64,000 bases of DNA from Thalassococcus_A lentus (GCF_028023555.1 NZ_JAQIOY010000002.1:744001-808000), one strand, 5' to 3'. Shown: positions 1 to 8,804, numbered from the stretch's first letter. Notes: generated by a model from the letters alone, not told the origin. Made by a program: numbers and translations.

Positions 1-1178
1 ATTGGGCCGCTCATCCCAAACGTGCTGTCCGCCGCGCTGACAAATTCGCCACCGTTCAGCGCCATGACCGCCGGGTAGACCACAGGCAAGGTCAGAAGCA
101 GCATGCCGATGGCATCCATGAACATGCCCAGCACCGCATAGGCGAGTAGAATGCAAACAAGGATCAGCATCGGGCTGTATTCAAGCGAGGTGATCCAGTC
201 CGAAAAGGCACTGGGCAGATCCGCAAAGCCCAGAAAACGGACGTAGACCAGCACACCCCAGATGATCGTAAAGATCATCACGCTCAGCTTGGCCGTTTCC
301 AACAATGCCTCTTTGAGCTGCGGCCAGCGCATCCCGCGGTAAACAGCCATGAGAAAGACCACGAACGCGCCGATGGCCCCTCCTTCGGTCGGCGTGCCCC
401 AGGCATCACCGCCAAAGGGATTGTAGACAAAGCAAATAATGGTCACGACCACAAAGATGATGGGTAATGCCGGAGGCAAGGACTCAAACCTTTCGCGCCA
501 CGTAAAGCCGCTCAGTGGCGGGCCAAAATCCTTGATCGTCAGAGCCATGGTGATGATCAGACCTGCGTAGATCAGCGCGGAAAACGCGCCGGGAATGAAA
601 CCCGCCAGCAGCAGCTTGCCCACGTCCTGTTCCACGATGATTGCATAGATCACAAGGATCGCAGAAGGCGGGATCAGGCTGGCCAAGGTGCCGCCCGCAG
701 CAACCACACCCGCAGCGAATTGCTTGTTGTAGCCGATCTTCAGCATCTCGGGGATCGCGATCCGCGCAAAAACAGCCGAGGTGGCAACAGAAGCGCCCGA
801 TACGGCAGCAAACCCGGCTGTTGCGAAGACGGTCGAGACAGCCAATCCCCCTGGCACCCATGCGATCCAGCGTTTCGCCGCCTCGAACAGCGCTTTGGTC
901 AGACCGGCATGATAGGCAAGATAGCCAATCAGGATGAAGGTGGGGATCAGGCTCAGCGCCTGACTGGACACTTTGGAGTGAGGCACCTGCCCGGCCGTCT
1001 TCACGGCCACCGTCAGTGCCCAACCAAAATCGTCGATGCCATAGTCCTTCTTGGCCCAGAATATCCAGATCAGGCCCAGCATTCCCGCCAGTCCGGCGGC
1101 AAAGGCCACGCGCATTCCCAGAACGACAAGCACCAACAGGCCGCCTGTCACCCAAATTCCAATTTCGATCGGTTCCAT
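1..1178 (-). CDS. dctM: TRAP transporter large permease (DctM-type), 3' end cut by window edge
   Basis: Large membrane subunit of a tripartite ATP-independent transporter, which drives solute uptake with an ion gradient. About 392 codons are visible from the ATG at 1178; the C-terminus lies beyond position 1. The protein starts MEPIEIGIWVTGGLL and is almost entirely hydrophobic helices, with DctM-type stretches such as LASLIPPSAILVIYAI and GMFMDAIGMLLLTLPVV. The start overlaps the stop of the small permease by one base (TGATG), so the two are translationally coupled. Gene order is binding protein, small permease, large permease, with a DctBD-like two-component system upstream. The family is clear; the substrate is not readable. 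Confidence 0.93.
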   Translation of the reverse strand, partial: MEPIEIGIWVTGGLLVLVVLGMRVAFAAGLAGMLGLIWIFWAKKDYGIDDFGWALTVAVKTAGQVPHSKVSSQALSLIPTFILIGYLAYHAGLTKALFEAAKRWIAWVPGGLAVSTVFATAGFAAVSGASVATSAVFARIAIPEMLKIGYNKQFAAGVVAAGGTLASLIPPSAILVIYAIIVEQDVGKLLLAGFIPGAFSALIYAGLIITMALTIKDFGPPLSGFTWRERFESLPPALPIIFVVVTIICFVYNPFGGDAWGTPTEGGAIGAFVVFLMAVYRGMRWPQLKEALLETAKLSVMIFTIIWGVLVYVRFLGFADLPSAFSDWITSLEYSPMLILVCILLAYAVLGMFMDAIGMLLLTLPVVYPAVMALNGGEFVSAADSTFGMSGP

Positions 1179-1801
1179 CAGTCCTGTTCTTTCACTTGCT
1201 CGGCTTCCATGCGCGCTTGTGTTGCGGCATCGGCGATCAGTGGCACGGCAATCGGACGGCCGGTCACTATGGCCCGGGCGTAGGCCCAGACCTGCAGGCA
1301 GAGCCGCAGGCACAACACCCCAAAGGCTAGGGGAGCCATCAGCTTTGCAGGCCAGATCGGCAGAGCGATGTCCATCGAGCTATCGCGGCTCCACATTGGT
1401 GCGCCAAAGTCGAAACTGCGCTGGAAATGCGCCCATGAGCCCCAGACCATCAGCGCCATGAGCAGGAGAACCGCCAGCGTGGTAATCAACTCGACGCTAT
1501 AAAGCGCCCTGCCCTTCAAGGCGCTGACCAGAATGTCCATCCGAATGTGGCCGCCTTCGCGCATCACAAAGGATACGCCCATAAAGGCGATCAACGGCAT
1601 GACCTGTTCGATCCAGTCCACATAACCCGGCAAGGGGGCATTGATTGCGTTGCGCCCGCTGACCGACACGACAGCCAGCAGCATCAGACTGAAGACAGCC
1701 AGTCCGCTAACAAGGGCAAAGCCGCGTTCAAGCCGCAATAATGCATGGTCAAACGCACTGAGCGCGCTGTCATCGGACAGCACGAGAGAGGGGGTCGCCA
1801 T
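1178..1801 (-). CDS. dctQ: TRAP transporter small permease (DctQ-type)
   Basis: Small four-helix membrane subunit that joins binding protein and large permease in a TRAP transporter. The 207-residue protein begins MATPSLVLSDDSALSAFDHA and shows four hydrophobic segments. It contains the DctQ-like stretch VDWIEQVMPLIAFMGVSFV followed by REGGHIRMDI, typical of the loop between helices 2 and 3. It lies downstream of the binding-protein gene and overlaps dctM by one base. A GC-rich stem-loop at 1836-1863 separates it from dctP. Confidence 0.93.
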   Translation of the reverse strand: MATPSLVLSDDSALSAFDHALLRLERGFALVSGLAVFSLMLLAVVSVSGRNAINAPLPGYVDWIEQVMPLIAFMGVSFVMREGGHIRMDILVSALKGRALYSVELITTLAVLLLMALMVWGSWAHFQRSFDFGAPMWSRDSSMDIALPIWPAKLMAPLAFGVLCLRLCLQVWAYARAIVTGRPIAVPLIADAATQARMEAEQVKEQD

Positions 1802-1835
1802 ATTGGCCTCATGGAATTGTGTAGGAGGTCGAACC

Positions 1836-1863
1836 GGCCCCGCGATCCAGAAACCGCGGGGCC
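1836..1863 (-). promoter_or_regulatory. Intra-operon stem-loop between dctP and dctQ
   Basis: Perfect 9-bp inverted repeat, GGCCCCGCG at 1836-1844 and CGCGGGGCC at 1855-1863, with a 10-base loop and no T-tract. It sits just after the dctP stop and before dctQ. It probably stabilises the dctP message or attenuates reading into the permease genes (inference). Confidence 0.6.
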
Positions 1864-1870
1864 AAGCGAA

Positions 1871-2881
1871 TTACATGCTCTCGGCAATCATGCCTGTGAC
1901 CATGTCATAGAGCTCTTGGGCTGGCAGACCTGCCGCGCCGTTCTGCTCGATCCACGCAGCAGCCGCAGGGGCCGCGGCCGCCTCTTTGAACGCATCGATT
2001 TCTGCATCCGAGAATGTCACGGTCTCGATGCCGCGTTCCGCCAGCGCAGGGCCCCATGCTTCCATGGTCGCGCCATTGTAGTTGGCGATGTAGTGATCCA
2101 GCGACTCTTCGATCGATCCAAGCAGCGCTTCGCGATGTGCATCGCTCAGACCTTCAAGAGCATCGGTGTTCACCACCACCGGGCAGTTGACCGTGCCGGG
2201 GTTCAGGTTTGCTGTCCACCACGTGCCGTTTTCAATTGTTCCAAAGGACATATGCGCATGCGGTGCAAAGGCCACGGCCTTGACCACTCCGCTGTCCATG
2301 GCCTGACGAACCTCGGACGCAGACATGGAGGTGGGCACGGCGCCGATGGTTTCCATAGCTGCACCGATGCCGCCAGTTGCCCGGACGCTCAGACCGTCAA
2401 AGTCAGCGAGCGTGGACGGCGCGGCGCCCATACCGACGATGTTGTACTGCGGCAGTGGCGATGGCATCAGCAGCGTTGCATTCCAGCGCGCCAGATCGGC
2501 GACGGTCGCCGGATGCTCATAGACCGCCATGGACAGCTTCACTTCCTGCTCCAGCGAAGACACACCAAGGAACGGCAGTTCAAGCACGGTGATCGACGGA
2601 TTCTTGTCGCGGTGATAACCTGCGCAGAACTGCGCCATTTCAAACGCGCCGATCGAGATGCCGTCAAGGTTCTCACGGTTCTTGGACAGGCCGCCGTAGC
2701 TGATGTTCAGCGTGAATTCGCCGCCTGTCTTCTCGCTGACCAGTTCGGCCAGTTTTTCGACGTGCTCGGTAAAGGCCCGGCGTTTACCCCAAAGCGAAAC
2801 GTTCCACTCTGTCGCCAGTGCTTCACCCGCAAATGTTGCCGCGATGGTGGCCGCGACAGCGCCGCTCAGATACTTGTTCAT
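1871..2881 (-). CDS. dctP: TRAP transporter solute-binding protein (DctP family)
   Basis: Periplasmic binding protein of the TRAP system formed with the two downstream permeases. The chosen ATG at 2881 follows a strong GGAGGAGAGAAGG ribosome-binding site and opens directly into a signal peptide ending near AGEALA at about residue 23; an upstream in-frame start would bury the signal. The mature protein carries DctP-family features such as LPFLGVSSLEQEVKL, LSVRATGG and a region around VPTSMSASEVRQAMDSGVV, and has normal length at 336 residues. The ligand cannot be named from sequence. The neighbouring DctBD-like pair suggests ligand-dependent induction, and a perfect palindrome lies about 100 bp upstream of the start. 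Confidence 0.93.
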   Translation of the reverse strand: MNKYLSGAVAATIAATFAGEALATEWNVSLWGKRRAFTEHVEKLAELVSEKTGGEFTLNISYGGLSKNRENLDGISIGAFEMAQFCAGYHRDKNPSITVLELPFLGVSSLEQEVKLSMAVYEHPATVADLARWNATLLMPSPLPQYNIVGMGAAPSTLADFDGLSVRATGGIGAAMETIGAVPTSMSASEVRQAMDSGVVKAVAFAPHAHMSFGTIENGTWWTANLNPGTVNCPVVVNTDALEGLSDAHREALLGSIEESLDHYIANYNGATMEAWGPALAERGIETVTFSDAEIDAFKEAAAAPAAAAWIEQNGAAGLPAQELYDMVTGMIAESM

Positions 2882-2978
2882 TCCTTCTCTCCTCCCAAGG
2901 AAATACGATGGAATGGAATAAAGCAGGTTCTGGGCTGCGGGACTCATGAAGAAAAACGCGCGGGCCTGACGCACTGGC

Positions 2979-2994
2979 CTGCGGATTTCCGCAG
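2979..2994. promoter_or_regulatory. Palindrome upstream of dctP, candidate DctD operator
   Basis: CTGCGGA-TT-TCCGCAG is a perfect inverted repeat with 7-bp arms and a 2-bp spacer. It lies between dctD and dctP, about 100 bp before the dctP ATG. I found no TGGCAC-N5-TTGC sigma-54 promoter in 2882-3026. A role as binding site for the adjacent regulator is inference. Confidence 0.45.
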
Positions 2995-3026
2995 AGCTGA
3001 CATTGGCGACATAAAACCCCCGGATG

Positions 3027-4319
3027 TCAGAGCAGAGAATCCTTGTCCAAACCCAATTTGACGATCTTTTCGTTCAACGTGCGCCTGCCGATGCCCAGCG
3101 ATTCCGCCGCGTCGTCCATACGCCCCTGATGGGTCTGAATGGCCCGGCCGATCACCTGTCTCTCAAAGGCTGCCACGGCCTCGCGCAGACCCGGACGCGC
3201 CGCCGGGTCCAGCCCCGTTCCAGAGATCGCATCCTGCATCGAGCCCGTTCCATGACGCGCCATCATGACCCGCCGTTCGGCAACATTGCGCAACTCCCGC
3301 ACGTTTCCGGGCCAGTCATGTGCCAGCAAGGCAGACAGATCGGCATCCGCGACATCCGGCGGATCGATTTCGTACAAGGCACTGAATTCCTGCAAGAACC
3401 GCTGCATCAGCAGGGCCACGTCATCCAATCGATTGCGCAGAGGTGGCAGATGCAGGGCGAAACCATCAAGCCGATACAGTAGATCACGCCGCAACCGGCC
3501 CTCACGCGCGGCCTGCTCTGCGTCTTCGTTGGTAGACGAGATGATCCGCAAATCAACGGTCTGAACGCCGCCTTGGCCCGGCGACAGCACTTCGCCGGTT
3601 TCGATCAAGCCCAGCAACATCGGCTGCACGCCCAAGGGGCATGCGCAGATTTCATCCAGAAACAGCGTCCCGCCATTCGCGTTTTGTGCGATATGGGCCA
3701 GGTGCTCAGCACTGATCTGCGCTGCGCTGACCTTGACATAGGGCCCGTCACAACGGGCTGAAATATCGTGCAGCGCCCGCGCGACCAGATCCTTGCCTGT
3801 GCCTGTCTCTCCGTGCAGCAGCACTGATGCATCGCTTTCGCCAACCATGGTGATCGCTTCACGCAGACGGTGCATGTCGTTGGTCTGCCCCAGCAGAACC
3901 CGGTCCAGCCCGGACACCTGATGCAGGCGTTCACGCAGACGCATATTACGCGCGCGCATCTGGTTTTGTTCAGCGGCATGAGACAGGATCAGCAGCAGCC
4001 GCTTGGGGTCATACGGTTTTTCGACAAAGCTATATGCACCTGCGCTCATGGCTTCGACGGCCATCGGAATATCACCATGCGCCGAAATCAGGACGACCGG
4101 CTGCGTTACGGGCAAGGTCTTCAACAAATCTAGCCCGGTCATGTCCGGCATACGCACATCGCTGAGAATGACATCCGGATTGAACTGATCGATCCAAAGA
4201 TGCGCTTCGGTCGCGCGCGCCAGCGCCTTGGCCGTCCAGCCCGCCGCTTCGATCAGATCAACCAGTGAATTCCGCATAAGCCGGTCATCATCAATGATCA
4301 GGATGCGATAGGCCGTCAT
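3027..4319 (-). CDS. dctD: DctD/NtrC-family response regulator lacking the GAFTGA loop
   Basis: Cytoplasmic response regulator paired with the adjacent histidine kinase. The receiver domain (residues 1-120) has the acidic pocket DDD at 10-12, phosphoacceptor D54 in LSDVRMPDM and K101. The AAA+ domain has Walker A GETGTGKD at 170-177 and Walker B GGTLFLDEI at about 216-224. A Fis-type helix-turn-helix lies at the C-terminus (DDAAESLGIGRRTLNEKI). The roughly 24 residues that normally carry ELFGHEKGAFTGA, the sigma-54 contact loop, are missing: VSAAQISAEHLAHIAQNANG leads straight into Walker B. The protein therefore probably does not remodel sigma-54 holoenzyme and may act at sigma-70-type promoters, as known for Rhodobacter capsulatus NtrC. 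The start overlaps the kinase stop (ATGA). Confidence 0.9.
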   Translation of the reverse strand: MTAYRILIIDDDRLMRNSLVDLIEAAGWTAKALARATEAHLWIDQFNPDVILSDVRMPDMTGLDLLKTLPVTQPVVLISAHGDIPMAVEAMSAGAYSFVEKPYDPKRLLLILSHAAEQNQMRARNMRLRERLHQVSGLDRVLLGQTNDMHRLREAITMVGESDASVLLHGETGTGKDLVARALHDISARCDGPYVKVSAAQISAEHLAHIAQNANGGTLFLDEICACPLGVQPMLLGLIETGEVLSPGQGGVQTVDLRIISSTNEDAEQAAREGRLRRDLLYRLDGFALHLPPLRNRLDDVALLMQRFLQEFSALYEIDPPDVADADLSALLAHDWPGNVRELRNVAERRVMMARHGTGSMQDAISGTGLDPAARPGLREAVAAFERQVIGRAIQTHQGRMDDAAESLGIGRRTLNEKIVKLGLDKDSLL

Positions 4320-6094
4320 TGGTTGTTCCCCGATTGGCGTTTTGGCAGTTCCACCCGAAAGACCGCCCCCTTGCCCGGATCAGAGCGGGCCGCGATCGTG
4401 CCGCCGTGATCGGCAACAATACCAGCTGAAATCGTCAGGCCCAGCCCCATGCCATTGCCGCTGGCCCGCGTTGTGGCGAATGGTTCCTTGAGATCCTCAA
4501 GGCTCTTGTCACCCAGCCCCGGCCCGGTATCGGCGACCTCAAACCAGACCGTATCCTGATCCGTTCCGCTGCGGATAACAATCCGCCGCTCAGGCGCGCC
4601 CTCGATGGCATCCAGCCCGTTGCGCACGATGTTTGTAACCACCTGTTCTATCCGCAAACGGTTTGCAAAAAGGCTGGTGTCATCATTCAGACCCGAAGCA
4701 TCCACCGTTGCTGATCTGGCCTCAATGCTGGGTTCGAGCAGTTCCAGCGCATCGCTGATGATGTCGCGTAAATCGCATGTCTCGAAACTGTCTCGCCCCT
4801 TTCGCGAAAAGAACTTTAGCTGCTGCGTGATGTTTTCCATGCGCGCGACCAGCCCCTGCATCTTGTCGGCCAGAGGTGTTGGGCCCACCGTCATCTCGGA
4901 TGCCGCGATCTGATTGCGCATAGCTGCGATTGGCTGCCCCAATTCATGGGTCACCGACGAAGCGAGCGTTCCCAATGCCGCCAGACGCCCTGCCCGTTCC
5001 AGCTCGGCTTGGGTCTTTTGCAGGTTTTGTTCGGCCAGTCTGCGTTCTTCAATCTCAACTGCGAGCCGGGTGTTCGCGTGGCGCAGCGCCGTTTCCTCGC
5101 GCTCGGATTCGCGAAGCGCCAGCCGTACCCGGCGCAACCGGTTGACCTGCAGAGCGCTAAAGCTGAGCAACACCAACGCCAGAAAAGCCCCGGTGGTCAG
5201 AGAGGCACGGGTCATCGCCGGATCGTCCGGCGCAAAAAAGTGCAACGACCAGCTATTGGGCAAATCTGCGGTGCGCAGATAGAGCAGGTCTTGTCCTCCG
5301 ACCTGCGCGGTCTGCCGGTTCAGGTCGAATTCCCAGTCCAGAGCCTCAAGCGGTTCATTCCCGAATTGACGGGAGGCCAGAATGTTCTGCCGCTGGTCAT
5401 TGGTCAGTCCGCCCAAGGTGCGGTAACGCCACTGCGGATCGGACGCCAACAGCACAACACCATCTGCATTGGCCAGAATGATCCGTTCGCCCGAGGCCTG
5501 CCAGGTGTCCTGCAAGGCAGACAGATCGACCTTGATGGCAATGACGCCCTTGGTGCCTTCGCCCGGTGGACGCACTGCCATGGCATAAAAGTAACCCGGA
5601 ATGCCGGTGGTTGCCCCAATCCCGTAAAATTCGCCCAGCTCTCCGCGCATGGCGTCCTGAAAGTAGGGTCTGAATGCGTAGTTTTGCCCTTTGAAACTGC
5701 TGGGGCTGCTGGCGTTCGATGCTGCGATGGTCTGGCCAGTGCTATCCATCAGATACATCGCATCCAAACCGGCGCTTTGCGCAAAACGGGCCAGTCGATA
5801 GTCGAGATCGGGATCAACCGTGCCCGTAAGGCTGCGACCAACCACCGGATCAAGCGAGAGCAGAAAAGGCAGATGCGCAAAGTGTCTCAGCTCAGAGGTC
5901 AGCGTGCTGCGATAGAGGGTCAGTCGCGCGGCGGCCTTTTCGATTTCTTCAGCCTTGAAATAGGAAAACGAGGCCCAGTACAGCGCCACCGAGGCAACCA
6001 TCAGCAAAGCGACGGTCAACAGACTGAAAAGGCGGTTCGGCATGGTCGGCCTCGGGCTGGCGGCATCCCCCTGCCGCGTGTGCCCCCATGTCAT
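4316..6094 (-). CDS. dctB: DctB-type sensor histidine kinase
   Basis: Membrane sensor kinase for the DctD-like regulator. From the ATG at 6094, a membrane helix lies at about 22-44, a periplasmic cache-like sensing domain at about 45-295, a second helix at about 298-316, a coiled-coil linker at 325-370, and the phosphoacceptor H383 in SVTHELGQPIAAM. The ATPase has an N-box NIVRNGLDAIEG, G1 DTGPGLG and G2 GNGMGLGLTI. This is the DctB layout, and DctB proteins usually sense C4-dicarboxylates or related acids in the periplasm. An internal ATG at 6043 with a GAGG site is an alternative start. The gene begins 19 bp after the glpR-like gene on the same strand. Confidence 0.92.
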   Translation of the reverse strand: MTWGHTRQGDAASPRPTMPNRLFSLLTVALLMVASVALYWASFSYFKAEEIEKAAARLTLYRSTLTSELRHFAHLPFLLSLDPVVGRSLTGTVDPDLDYRLARFAQSAGLDAMYLMDSTGQTIAASNASSPSSFKGQNYAFRPYFQDAMRGELGEFYGIGATTGIPGYFYAMAVRPPGEGTKGVIAIKVDLSALQDTWQASGERIILANADGVVLLASDPQWRYRTLGGLTNDQRQNILASRQFGNEPLEALDWEFDLNRQTAQVGGQDLLYLRTADLPNSWSLHFFAPDDPAMTRASLTTGAFLALVLLSFSALQVNRLRRVRLALRESEREETALRHANTRLAVEIEERRLAEQNLQKTQAELERAGRLAALGTLASSVTHELGQPIAAMRNQIAASEMTVGPTPLADKMQGLVARMENITQQLKFFSRKGRDSFETCDLRDIISDALELLEPSIEARSATVDASGLNDDTSLFANRLRIEQVVTNIVRNGLDAIEGAPERRIVIRSGTDQDTVWFEVADTGPGLGDKSLEDLKEPFATTRASGNGMGLGLTISAGIVADHGGTIAARSDPGKGAVFRVELPKRQSGNNQ

Positions 6095-6113
6095 GCCGCA
6101 TTCCGCGCGGTTT

Positions 6114-6899
6114 TCAAGGTACTTCGGTTACAAGCTCTTCAGAGATGTCAACAACGCGGGTGCCCCAGCCATCGCAGGCTTGGGCCAAACCGGGCGGCAA
6201 GGCGGTGTCCGTGAACACGGTATCCACGTCGGCCAGCGAACCGATCCGTGCAGGCGCGCTGCGTGCAAATTTCGTATGATCCGCCACGAGAAACGTCTTG
6301 CGCGACTGGCGCAGGATAGTCTGGCTGACGCTGACCTCCTGAATATCAAAATCCAACAGATCGCCGTCGCGATCCAGCGCCGAGCATCCGATGACCGCTA
6401 GATCGAACTTGAACTGCCGGATCGTCTCGGCCGCCAGCGTACCCACCAAACCGCCATCCGCGCGGCGCAGGCTGCCGCCCGTCACGATGATTTCGCAGCT
6501 TTTGTTGGCAACCAGAATGTTGGCGACGTTCATGTTGTTCGTCACCACCATGAGGTTTTCATGATGCAGCAACTCTTCTGCAACCGCTTCGGTCGAGGTT
6601 CCGATGTTCAGAAACAGCGAAACCCCGTTGGGAACCTCGGCTGCGCAGGCACGGGCCATGGCGCGTTTGGCCGATTGGTTCAGCGACCGGCGCTCTTCGT
6701 ATCCGATGTTATGTGTGCCCGAGGGCAAGACAGCCCCCCCATGCACACGTTCCAATCGGCCTGCCTCGGCCAGATCGGTCAAATCCCGGCGGATCGTTTG
6801 AAGCGTCACGCCAAAGCGTGCCGCTAGCCCTTCGACAGTGACCTTGCCTTCGCGCCGCGCGATTTCGAGGATTTCCGGATGCCGGAAGGTCTGCGACAT
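6114..6899 (-). CDS. glpR: DeoR-family transcriptional repressor, GlpR-like
   Basis: DNA-binding repressor with an N-terminal DeoR helix-turn-helix (VTVEGLAARFGVTLQTIRRD, then LERVHGGAV) and a C-terminal sugar-phosphate sensor domain (NIGTSTEAVAEEL, VTNNMNVANIL, VTGGSLRRADGGLVG). The ATG at 6899 gives 261 residues and begins MSQTFRHPEILEIARREG; 25 codons upstream read as unconserved sequence and were left out. It diverges from glpD, and the space between contains GlpR-type half-sites. It therefore probably represses glpD, and perhaps itself, until glycerol-3-phosphate binds. The GlpR name rests on context as well as family. Confidence 0.87.
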   Translation of the reverse strand: MSQTFRHPEILEIARREGKVTVEGLAARFGVTLQTIRRDLTDLAEAGRLERVHGGAVLPSGTHNIGYEERRSLNQSAKRAMARACAAEVPNGVSLFLNIGTSTEAVAEELLHHENLMVVTNNMNVANILVANKSCEIIVTGGSLRRADGGLVGTLAAETIRQFKFDLAVIGCSALDRDGDLLDFDIQEVSVSQTILRQSRKTFLVADHTKFARSAPARIGSLADVDTVFTDTALPPGLAQACDGWGTRVVDISEELVTEVP

Positions 6900-6907
6900 G
6901 ATTTGTC

Positions 6908-6923
6908 TTTCATTCGTTTTTCG
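6908..6923. promoter_or_regulatory. Candidate GlpR half-site next to the glpR start
   Basis: TTTCATTCGTTTTTCG lies 9 bp before the glpR ATG. Read on the other strand it contains AAACGAATG, close to the AACGAACA half-sites beside glpD. Its position over the glpR leader suggests autoregulation (inference). Confidence 0.35.
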
Positions 6924-7060
6924 CCCGACATGTCGAGGCACAGGCACACAAACCCAAATCCAAGGCCAAATCAAACCCTATTGGCGAGCTAGGCGGCACA
7001 AACTCACAAAAACGCGCCCCTTGGTTACGCCCTTGCCTCGAAAAGTGGCCGCTTTTCACC

Positions 7061-7083
7061 GAAACGAACACAAACGAACATCA
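7061..7083. promoter_or_regulatory. Tandem GlpR-type half-sites upstream of glpD
   Basis: AAACGAACA occurs at 7062-7070 and again at 7072-7080, one helical turn apart and 65 bp before the glpD start. AACGAACA matches one arm of the known E. coli GlpR operator. Here the arms are direct repeats rather than inverted. Confidence 0.5.
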
Positions 7084-7145
7084 CTGGCTTGCCTTTTTAC
7101 CTCGATACGCGCAAAACGCATCTGAATTGAAACTGGGGTCGACTC

Positions 7146-8744
7146 ATGCAAGGCAACACAGAAAAGCAGGTCAAAGACCTGTTCATCATTGGCGGTGGCA
7201 TTAATGGCTGCGGGATCGCACGGGACGCCGCCGGGCGCGGATTGTCAGTCAGCTTGGCGGAAATGAATGATCTGGCCTCTGCGACGTCTTCGGCCTCGAC
7301 CAAGCTGTTTCATGGCGGGCTGCGTTACCTTGAATACTTCGAATTCCGCCTTGTTCGCGAAGCGTTGATCGAACGGGAAGTGTTGCTGAAAGCAATGCCA
7401 CACATCAGCTGGCCAATGCGATTTGTACTTCCTTATCATAAAGATATGCGGTTTGAATCTAACACGCCCACGTCCCGGCTATTGGGTTTCTTCATGCCGT
7501 GGATGAAAGGCAGACGTCCGTCGTGGCTGATCCGTCTGGGCTTGTTTCTCTATGACAATCTTGGCGGTCGAAACATCCTGCCCGGTACGCGCACCGTCGA
7601 TTTGACTACCTCTGCCGAAGGCGGGCCGTTGGACGATCGCTTTGCCAAAGCCTACGAATATTCAGACTGCTGGATCGAAGATTCCCGTCTGGTGGTCTTG
7701 AATGCACGCGACGCACAGGCCCGTGGTGCCGAAATCATGACCCGGACCAAAGTCCTGTCTGCGCGTTCGGAAAACGGTATTTGGGAAATTGAAACGCAAA
7801 ATATCGAAAATGGCGAAACGCGCACGGAATACGCCCGGATGCTCGTCAATGCAGGCGGTCCATGGGTCGGGGACATCATCCAATCCAAGGTCAGCCTGAA
7901 TTCCCGCGAAGGCGTGCGTTTGGTTCGCGGCAGCCATATCGTGACAAAACGGCTCTTTGACCACGAAAAATGCTATTTCTTTCAGGGAACCGATGGACGC
8001 ATCATTTTCGCAATCCCCTATGAGACCGATTTTACATTGATCGGTACAACGGACGCCGAACATGATGATCCGTCGACAAAGCCGGAATGCACCGATCAGG
8101 AGCGCGACTACCTGCTGAACTTTGCCAACGATTACTTCAAGCAGGAGTTGACCGCCGAGGATGTGGTCTGGACCTACTCGGGTGTGCGCCCGCTTTATGA
8201 TGATGGCGCCAGCAGCGCCACGGCGGCCACACGGGATTACACGCTCAAGGTCGATGTCAGTACCGGTGCGCCAATCCTGAACATCTTTGGCGGCAAGATC
8301 ACCACTTATCGGCGTCTTGCGGAAAGCGCACTGGAACACATCGGCAAGCATCTGGACGTGGCCAAAGACCCGTGGACCGCAGGTGCCCCCCTGCCCGGCG
8401 GAGATTTTGCGGTTGATGGTGTCGAAACGCTGATTGCCGAATTGAAACGGGCCTATCCGTTCCTGACCGATTTCTGGGCCAAACGCCTTGTGCGCGCCTA
8501 CGGAACCGAAGCCTCGAAAATTCTGGGTGACGCCAACTCAGCTGAAGATCTCGGGCAGGACTTTGGCGCCACCCTGACCGAAACTGAAATCCAATGGCTG
8601 ATGACACGCGAATATGCGCGCACGGCGCAGGATGTGGTCTGGCGTAGGAACAAGCTGGGGCTGAGACTGTCTGCCCAGCAGATCAATACGCTGGACGACT
8701 GGATGGCCCAAAATCGGGCAGAGGCGCCCGTCGCAGCCGAATAG
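7146..8744 (+). CDS. glpD: Aerobic glycerol-3-phosphate dehydrogenase
   Basis: FAD enzyme at the inner membrane that oxidises sn-glycerol-3-phosphate to dihydroxyacetone phosphate and passes electrons to quinone. The 532-residue protein has the dinucleotide-binding stretch IIGGGINGCGIARDAAGRG near residues 14-32, then ATSSASTKLFHGGLRYLE, characteristic of GlpD, and IIFAIPYETDFTLIGTTD further on. Length is normal. It diverges from the GlpR-like repressor gene. The same window carries a ugp-type importer that would supply substrate. The ribosome-binding site is weak (GGGG). Confidence 0.96.
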   Translation: MQGNTEKQVKDLFIIGGGINGCGIARDAAGRGLSVSLAEMNDLASATSSASTKLFHGGLRYLEYFEFRLVREALIEREVLLKAMPHISWPMRFVLPYHKDMRFESNTPTSRLLGFFMPWMKGRRPSWLIRLGLFLYDNLGGRNILPGTRTVDLTTSAEGGPLDDRFAKAYEYSDCWIEDSRLVVLNARDAQARGAEIMTRTKVLSARSENGIWEIETQNIENGETRTEYARMLVNAGGPWVGDIIQSKVSLNSREGVRLVRGSHIVTKRLFDHEKCYFFQGTDGRIIFAIPYETDFTLIGTTDAEHDDPSTKPECTDQERDYLLNFANDYFKQELTAEDVVWTYSGVRPLYDDGASSATAATRDYTLKVDVSTGAPILNIFGGKITTYRRLAESALEHIGKHLDVAKDPWTAGAPLPGGDFAVDGVETLIAELKRAYPFLTDFWAKRLVRAYGTEASKILGDANSAEDLGQDFGATLTETEIQWLMTREYARTAQDVVWRRNKLGLRLSAQQINTLDDWMAQNRAEAPVAAE

Positions 8745-8756
8745 ATCGGCACGCGC

Positions 8757-8779
8757 CGGCCCCTGTGATCTAGGGGCCG
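8757..8779. terminator. Hairpin between convergent glpD and aminotransferase
   Basis: CGGCCCCT at 8757-8764 pairs perfectly with AGGGGCCG at 8772-8779 over a 7-base loop, 12 bp after the glpD stop. There is no T-tract, so intrinsic termination may be weak. It could serve both converging genes. Confidence 0.5.
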
Positions 8780-8804
8780 ACGCCAATGATTAGGCCACGA
8801 TCAC

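Noticed and set aside
2882..3026. Sigma-54 promoter for dctP
   Set aside because: I looked for TGGCAC-N5-TTGC on the minus strand and found no acceptable match.
1745..3061. 438-codon open frame on the plus strand over dctP
   Set aside because: Antisense to a clear DctP gene; arginine- and histidine-rich composition typical of a mirrored high-GC frame.
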